This document shows positions 40,593 through 44,916 of a stretch of DNA of 44,916 bases, one piece after another. The stretch covers positions 254 through 45,169 of the forward strand of contig DCMK01000040.1 in assembly GCA_002321395.1 (NCBI GenBank), read 5' to 3'. Each line of letters starts with the position of its first letter. Within the stretch, counting starts at the first letter, position 1. Origin of the DNA: Caryophanales bacterium UBA1624 (lineage in GTDB: Bacteria > Bacillota_I > Bacilli_A > RFN20 > CAG-826). The notes below the pieces were generated by a model. The model did no database searches. It worked only from the letters and a program-made list of their open reading frames with translations, and had not been told where the DNA came from. The translations under genes were made by a program, and so were the position numbers.

Positions 40593-41300
40593 ATGATCAA
40601 ATTAGTCTTGCTCCGCCACGGCCAGTCGGAATGGAACCTGTCCAACCTCTTCACCGGTTGGACCGATGTCAGCCTCTCTCCCAAAGGAGTTGAGGAAGCC
40701 AAGGAGGCTGGGCGCCTTCTCAAGGAGAAGGGATATTCCTTCGACGTTGCTTTCTCTTCCGTTTTGAAGAGGGCCAACGACACGATGAACCTTGCTTTGG
40801 GCGAAATGGGCGAAACCAACATCCCGAAGTTCTTCACCTGGCGTTTGAATGAGCGCCATTACGGCGCCCTCCAGGGCCTCAACAAAGCCGACTCCGCGAA
40901 GAAGTGGGGCGATGAGCAGGTTCATATTTGGCGCCGCTCCGCCGACGTGCCCCCGCTAGCCCTCACCAAAGAAGACGAACGCTGGCCGGGCAACCAAGAG
41001 AAATACAAAGAGCTCATCGCCAAAGGGGAAATGACCATCGACGATTGCCCCCTCACTGAGTGCTTGATCGACACCGCCAAGCGCGTGAAGCCTTATTTCG
41101 ATGAGAAGATCGCTCCAGCGATCAAAGCCGGGAAGAAAGTTCTGATCGCCGCCCACGGCAACTCCTTGAGGGCCATCGTGATGATGCTTGAACACCTCAC
41201 CCCCGAGCAGATCATCAACGTCGAAATCCCGACCGGGAAACCCCTCGTCTACGAACTTGACGAAAAAGATCTCAAAGTCCTCAACAAGTATTACCTCTGA
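40593..41300 (+). CDS. gpmA: 2,3-bisphosphoglycerate-dependent phosphoglycerate mutase
   Basis: This glycolytic enzyme interconverts 3- and 2-phosphoglycerate. The histidine phosphatase motif is LLRHGQSEWN at residues 6-15, with His9 forming the phosphohistidine. FTGWTDVSLSPKG, RLNERHYGALQGLNK near 84-98 and AAHGNSLRA near 183, with the second His, are diagnostic of the cofactor-dependent type. Length of 235 aa is usual. A terminator lies 15 nt after the stop. Confidence 0.96.
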   Translation: MIKLVLLRHGQSEWNLSNLFTGWTDVSLSPKGVEEAKEAGRLLKEKGYSFDVAFSSVLKRANDTMNLALGEMGETNIPKFFTWRLNERHYGALQGLNKADSAKKWGDEQVHIWRRSADVPPLALTKEDERWPGNQEKYKELIAKGEMTIDDCPLTECLIDTAKRVKPYFDEKIAPAIKAGKKVLIAAHGNSLRAIVMMLEHLTPEQIINVEIPTGKPLVYELDEKDLKVLNKYYL

Positions 41301-41315
41301 TCCCAAGAGGACACG

Positions 41316-41339
41316 CCCTCCCGAAATGGGAGGGTTTTT
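41316..41339 (+). terminator. Terminator after gpmA
   Basis: CCCTCCC at 41316-41322 pairs perfectly with GGGAGGG at 41328-41334 around GAAAT and is followed by five T. Confidence 0.93.
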
Positions 41340-41385
41340 CTTTGCTCCCTTCCGCAGAGAGGCGACAGGGGATGCGATTCCGTGG

Positions 41386-41752
41386 ATGAAAAAAACACTT
41401 GGAATCGAGATCGACGGAACCAGCATCAAGGCCGCTTTCGTTTTGGAAGATGGGGCCATGGTGGGTTCCTTTCCCCTCCCCATCGACAAAACCCTGAATC
41501 AAAGAGAAATGCTCAACGAGCTTTTGCATTGGACGAAAAGGAAGCTTGAAGCCCATCCGGATTGCATCGGCGTCGGCGTTGTCTGCCCCGGGGCTCTCGT
41601 TTGCGAAAAGACTTGACGATTCCCTTCGTCAGCGGGGGTATGGATTCGGCGGAACGATCTCACCGAAAGTGGATGTGTTGGTTTCCTCTTTGGACAGCGA
41701 CGCCGGAATCGATGGGGCCGCCGCGTTGGCGCTTGAAAAGGCCAATAGGTGA
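41386..41752 (+). pseudogene. Remnant of a ROK-family sugar kinase
   Basis: The first frame (41386-41616) begins MKKTLGIEIDGTSIKAAFV and reaches IGVGVVCPGALVCEK, which is the N-terminal phosphate-binding part of a ROK kinase, then stops. A second frame overlapping it ends at 41752 with PKVDVLVSSLDSDAGIDGAAALAL, which is the ROK C-terminus. The middle of the protein, including the zinc Cys motif and the catalytic DG-x-G region, is missing. A large internal deletion with a frameshift explains this. The product cannot be an active kinase. It lies convergent with the DeoR gene, 4 nt apart. Confidence 0.82.
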
Positions 41753-41756
41753 AAGC

Positions 41757-42524
41757 CTAATTCAAAAAAGCAACGACGAAGGTCGAATCCGGCGCTTTGC
41801 TTTTGTACGTTTCAGAAAGCGGGACGGAGGAAATGATGATGTTGGCCGCATCAAGAGAGAACGCTTTTGCGAGGTTTTTGCGGTCAATTTTTGTCTCGTC
41901 GAACAAAACCAAGGTTCTTTCGGCGCATTTGTGCATCATCCGTTTGAGATCTGCGCTTTGCTCCGTGGCTTCTGAGAAGCCGAATTCGGGCTCGACCCCG
42001 GCGGTGGACATGATGGCAAGCTTGGCGTGATAGCCTTCGACCATCGCTTCGGCCCGGGAGCCCAAAACGGAGTTGGAGGCCGGTTGAATATCGCCACCGA
42101 CCAAGGTCACCTGATGCTTCGTTTTGGTGACGAGCTCATTGGCGATCGCAAGGCCGTTGGTGATGACTCGAAGGTTTTTGAAGTCGTTGAGCATTGAGAC
42201 GATTTGCAGGGTGGTGGAACTGGAGTCCAGAAACAGGGCTGTGTCATCTTGGATGAAAGGCAAAGCCGCACGGACCAGCGCCCTCTTCACTTGCAGGTTC
42301 TCTTTTTCCCGAAGGTAAAAGGAGGTTTCCTCGATCGTGGGCGTGGATTTCAAAATGGCTCCCCCAAAAGTCCGTGTGACGAGCCCCTTTTGCTCCATCC
42401 TTGTCAGATCCCGTCGGACCGTCGATTCGGAAACGAAGAGTTTTTGGGCGAGCTCATAGACCGTGCAGGCCTTTTTCTTCTGAAGAATTTCTAGAATTTG
42501 CTCATCTCTCTCTAAATCAAGCAT
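41757..42524 (-). CDS. DeoR-family transcriptional regulator, likely of rhamnose use
   Basis: This 255 aa repressor-type protein has an N-terminal HTH (ACTVYELAQKLFVSESTVRRDL at about residues 19-40, the DeoR signature) and a C-terminal sugar-phosphate sensor domain. The latter contains LFLDSSSTTLQIV near 97, VITNGLAIANEL near 119, LVGGDIQPASNSVLG near 138 and FDETKIDRK near 208. It is divergent from rhaA across a 304-bp region, so control of the rhamnose operon and of itself is the natural inference. The ATG has no ribosome site; a TACTTT box lies 8 nt upstream on the minus strand. Confidence 0.85.
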   Translation of the reverse strand: MLDLERDEQILEILQKKKACTVYELAQKLFVSESTVRRDLTRMEQKGLVTRTFGGAILKSTPTIEETSFYLREKENLQVKRALVRAALPFIQDDTALFLDSSSTTLQIVSMLNDFKNLRVITNGLAIANELVTKTKHQVTLVGGDIQPASNSVLGSRAEAMVEGYHAKLAIMSTAGVEPEFGFSEATEQSADLKRMMHKCAERTLVLFDETKIDRKNLAKAFSLDAANIIISSVPLSETYKSKAPDSTFVVAFLN

Positions 42525-42828
42525 AACTTGCTAAAGTATGCCGTTTTTTGGATGGTTTTGAAAGAAGTTGCTTTCAAATAAACAAAAACACGGAAAAACA
42601 AACTATTTTGCGCATTATGTCAACGGAATGCGATGCTGCCTGGGACAAAGAGGGGGAGGATGGACCCCTGTCTTGAAATTTCGGTTTTGAAAAAACGGAT
42701 TCCTTGCGCATTCAGCTATCTCTCTTTTTGTTATGAAATTGCGCACGTTGCAACTTATGCGCAAAGTCAATCACGCCCGAAGATAGAGATGGTTAAATCG
42801 GGTAAAATAAAAAGCGAAGGAGTCAAAT
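42525..42828. promoter_or_regulatory. Rhamnose divergent control region with TTGCGCAT boxes
   Basis: No gene is supported in these 304 bp. TTTGAAAG and CTTTCAAA form a perfect 8-bp dyad with a 6-nt spacer at 42557-42578, close to the deoR start. The box TTGCGCAT occurs at 42608-42615 and 42704-42711. A TTGCGCA at 42739-42745 faces TGCGCAA at 42758-42764 in inverted orientation, with GTTGCAAC at 42747-42754 between them. The rhaA promoter -10 is TAAAAT at 42803-42808, with AAGGAG at 42817-42822. On the minus strand TACTTT at 42538-42533 stands before deoR. The boxes are candidate operators. Confidence 0.65.
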
Positions 42829-44067
42829 ATGACTGATTTTGAAAAAGCAAAGAAAGCTTATGAAGGTTATGGCGTGGACGTCGAAGGGGCTCTGAAAAAA
42901 GCCTCCCAGACCCCCATTTCCCTTCAATGCTGGCAACTCGATGATGTGGCTGGTTTCGAAAATAGCGGCGATCTCACGGGCGGGATTCAAGCCACGGGGA
43001 ATTATCCCGGCCGCGCGAAGAACTTCGAGGAATTGACCGAGGACCTTTCCGTCGCCCTTTCTCTGATTCCGGGGAAAAAGAAAATCAACCTCCACGCCAT
43101 CTATGAATCCGACGACGTGGTCGACCGCAAAGACATCACCGCGAAGAATTTCGCGCGCTGGATCGCCTATGCGAAGCAGAACGATTTGGGGCTCGATTTC
43201 AACCCCACCTGCTTCTCTTCCGGACATATGTTCGATGGCTGCTCCCTCTCTGCCAACGATGAGGCGACCCGTCAATATTGGATTGAGCATTGCGTCAATT
43301 CCATCAAAGTCTCGGAGGATTTCGCCAAAGCCACCGGCCAACGCTGCCTTTGCAATATTTGGGTTCCCGACGGAATGAAGGAAGATCCCGCCGATCGTTT
43401 GGGCCCCAGGATGAGGCTCAAAGACTCTTTGGATAAAATCCTCTCCGTGCCTTACGACAAGAGCCTTGTCGATGTGGCGGTGGAGAGCAAAGTCTTCGGG
43501 ATTGGGCTTGAGTCCTACACGGTGGGCTCCAATGAGTTCTATGTCAGCTACGCCGTTTCCCGTCAGATCCTCTGCCTCTTGGACATGGGGCATTACCATC
43601 CTACCGAGAACGTCGCCGACAAAATTTCCTCCTTGCTTTGCTATTTGCCCCGCATCGCGTTGCATCTTTCCCGCCCCGTCCGCTGGGATTCGGACCACGT
43701 GATCCGCTACAACGACGACTTGAGGGCCGTCTTCGACGAACTCGTCCGCAATGGGGCCCTTGATCGTACCGACATCGGGCTTGACTTCTTCGACGCTTCC
43801 ATCAACCGCGTCGCCGCCCTCGTCATCGGCAGCCGCAATGCGCAAAAGGCTTTGCTTAACTCCCTTTTGACCCCTTGGGCTTTGATGAAAAAAGCCCAAG
43901 ACGAGCACGACCACACGAAGCTCCTTGAACTCTCTGAGGACATCAAGACCCTCCCGTTCGGGGAAATTTTCGCGGAGTATTGCCGCAGGCAAAACGTTCC
44001 TGAGGATGGGGCTTGGTATAAAACCGTCGAAGAGTACGAAAACAAAGTTTTGAAAACGAGGAAATAA
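42829..44067 (+). CDS. rhaA: L-rhamnose isomerase
   Basis: This metal-dependent isomerase converts L-rhamnose to L-rhamnulose. The 412 aa sequence matches the family, with the opening AKKAYEGYGVDVEGALKKA..ISLQCWQLDDVAGFE. LDFNPTCFSSGHMFDG near 122 and LLDMGHYHPTENVADK near 251 carry metal and substrate residues. The C-terminal GLDFFDASINR segment near 315 is also conserved. It heads the rhaA-rhaD-rhaB operon; rhaD starts 3 nt after the stop. Confidence 0.96.
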   Translation: MTDFEKAKKAYEGYGVDVEGALKKASQTPISLQCWQLDDVAGFENSGDLTGGIQATGNYPGRAKNFEELTEDLSVALSLIPGKKKINLHAIYESDDVVDRKDITAKNFARWIAYAKQNDLGLDFNPTCFSSGHMFDGCSLSANDEATRQYWIEHCVNSIKVSEDFAKATGQRCLCNIWVPDGMKEDPADRLGPRMRLKDSLDKILSVPYDKSLVDVAVESKVFGIGLESYTVGSNEFYVSYAVSRQILCLLDMGHYHPTENVADKISSLLCYLPRIALHLSRPVRWDSDHVIRYNDDLRAVFDELVRNGALDRTDIGLDFFDASINRVAALVIGSRNAQKALLNSLLTPWALMKKAQDEHDHTKLLELSEDIKTLPFGEIFAEYCRRQNVPEDGAWYKTVEEYENKVLKTRK

Positions 44068-44070
44068 ACC

Positions 44071-44892
44071 ATGGAAAAGACCATTTTGGATTGCCGCCGT
44101 TTCCAGGATTATCTGGAAATCATCGATAACATGTATCGCCTTGGCTGGGACGAAAGGAACGGCGGGAATATCTCCCTCCTTTTGGATCCCTGCGACGTCG
44201 ACGCCTATTTGGATGGTGGGAAGAAAGTTATCCGCGAAATCCCGCTTCCTTTGGAAGTCGACCCGATTTTGGTTGGCAGGGTCTTCGCCATCACGGGGAC
44301 CGGCCGTTATTTCCGCAACACCAAAGCCCATCCTTCCGAGAACACCGGCGTCATCCGCATCAAAGAAGACCGGAAGACCGCCGAAGTCCTTTGGGGTTTT
44401 GACAACGGCTCTAAATTCACCAGCGAAATCTTCGCGCATATGATGTGCCATGCCACGCGGCTTAAGGTCAACCCCAACAACCACGTCATCATGCACTGCC
44501 ACCCGCAGAACATCCTCACCTATTCTTCCATCCACGATTTGGATGAGAAGAGCTTCACCAAAGACCTTTGGCGCACGATGACCGAGGAGATCGTCGTTTT
44601 CCCCGAAGGCATCGGCGTCCTCCCTTGGGAACTTTGCGGGACCAACAAAATCGGCGTGGACACCGCTGAAAAGATGAAAGAATACCGCTGCGTGGTTTGG
44701 ACCCTCCATGGCATTTATGGGGCGGGCGATGACTTGGATGAAGCCTTCGGTCTCATCGAAACCGTCGAGAAAGCCTGCATGCTTTATCTCATGGCCTTGC
44801 CGTATGAAAAGAAGCAGGTCATCACCGATGAGAATCTGAAAGAAATCGCCGTGGGGTTCCACCCGAGCCCGAAAGAGGGATACCTCAAGTGA
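44071..44892 (+). CDS. rhaD: Rhamnulose-1-phosphate aldolase
   Basis: This class II zinc aldolase splits L-rhamnulose-1-phosphate into dihydroxyacetone phosphate and L-lactaldehyde. Length of 273 aa equals the family. NGGNISLLL near residue 30 is the phosphate-binding loop. VIMHCHPQNILTY near 140 gives two zinc His, and WTLHGIYGAG near 210 gives the third. GAGGAAAT precedes the ATG. The last four bases overlap the start of rhaB. Confidence 0.95.
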   Translation: MEKTILDCRRFQDYLEIIDNMYRLGWDERNGGNISLLLDPCDVDAYLDGGKKVIREIPLPLEVDPILVGRVFAITGTGRYFRNTKAHPSENTGVIRIKEDRKTAEVLWGFDNGSKFTSEIFAHMMCHATRLKVNPNNHVIMHCHPQNILTYSSIHDLDEKSFTKDLWRTMTEEIVVFPEGIGVLPWELCGTNKIGVDTAEKMKEYRCVVWTLHGIYGAGDDLDEAFGLIETVEKACMLYLMALPYEKKQVITDENLKEIAVGFHPSPKEGYLK

Positions 44893-44916
44893 AGTATTTC
44901 CTCGCCGTCGACATCG
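44889..44916 (+). CDS. rhaB: Rhamnulokinase, 5' end only (cut by window edge)
   Basis: A GTG at 44889 overlaps the rhaD stop (GTGA) and opens a frame coding for (M)KYFLAVDI. This is the start of an FGGY-type kinase phosphate loop. Position after rhaA and rhaD makes rhamnulokinase the likely product. Only nine complete codons are visible. Confidence 0.7.

Noticed and set aside
42557..42578. Possible catabolite-repression (cre) site
   Set aside because: The arms TGAAAG and CTTTCA resemble cre, but the centre has six bases where cre has none or two, so CcpA would not be expected to bind.
42633..42836. Short plus-strand frame within the rhamnose control region
   Set aside because: It has no ribosome site, crosses the operator boxes and runs into rhaA. 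Nothing supports coding.
42823..44862. 679-codon open frame opposite rhaA and rhaD
   Set aside because: The sense frames are unmistakable enzymes. The antisense frame reflects codon bias only.
1..44916. Phage defence island, CRISPR array, transposon or prophage
   Set aside because: No repeat-spacer pattern, transposase, integrase, restriction or toxin-antitoxin gene was seen. The lone PIN protein lacks an antitoxin partner.

Overview
The window reads as a chromosomal segment of an anaerobic member of the Bacilli, related to the Mollicutes/Erysipelotrichia side of that class. The signs are Gram-positive style AGGAGG ribosome sites, CIRCE operators, lipoproteins with short signal peptides and Ser-rich linkers, a DUF3899-like membrane protein, oxygen-independent NrdDG, and an Opp transporter whose subunits are enlarged by insertions, as is known for mycoplasmas. 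TGA ends many genes, so the code is the standard bacterial one and not the Mycoplasma code. Base composition looks close to half GC by eye. I saw no tRNA, rRNA, CRISPR array, insertion sequence or phage gene.

Layout. 107-3652: iron-complex (siderophore, heme or corrinoid) ABC importer with a coupled SAM methyltransferase. 3649-4623: a TetR-type regulator facing it and a small membrane protein. 4732-14073: oligopeptide importer oppABCDF with enlarged subunits. 14190-15341: fucO, lactaldehyde reductase. 15443-19000: NUDIX hydrolase, mutY, then on the minus strand a cysteine desulfurase and TtcA-like tRNA thiolase pair. 19079-21708: a membrane acyltransferase and an acyl-CoA-synthetase-like protein. 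21785-23917: a PIN-domain protein with a duplicated motif and a Lys/Pro/Ala-rich linker. 23977-27999: YbaK deacylase, an unknown protein and two lipoproteins. 28066-29141: hsp20 behind two CIRCE elements, then dut. 29314-32087: nrdD-nrdG. 32108-34866: HAD phosphatase, alpha/beta hydrolase and an unknown four-helix membrane protein. 35010-40511: cell-surface polysaccharide genes (rfbA, an O-antigen-ligase-like protein, a sugar-nucleotide epimerase) mixed with a frameshifted HTH gene, an anchored unknown protein and mtnN. 40593-41752: gpmA and the remnant of a ROK kinase. 41757-end: a divergent DeoR regulator and the rhamnose operon rhaA-rhaD-rhaB, the last cut by the window edge.

How it fits together. 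RhaA, RhaB and RhaD convert L-rhamnose to dihydroxyacetone phosphate and L-lactaldehyde. FucO, about 28 kb away, would reduce the lactaldehyde to 1,2-propanediol, and GpmA serves glycolysis. The cysteine desulfurase is placed to feed sulfur to TtcA. NrdDG and Dut together supply and clean the dNTP pool under anaerobiosis.

The most striking signals not explained by gene content are: a recurrent TANNNT box exactly 6 nt (sometimes 8-9 nt) before start codons that lack a Shine-Dalgarno, which suggests many leaderless mRNAs; the coordinated enlargement of the Opp transporter; the repeat-bearing PIN protein; a small HTH gene that needs a -1 shift at an A6 run; and a cluster of TTGCGCAT boxes ahead of rhaA.
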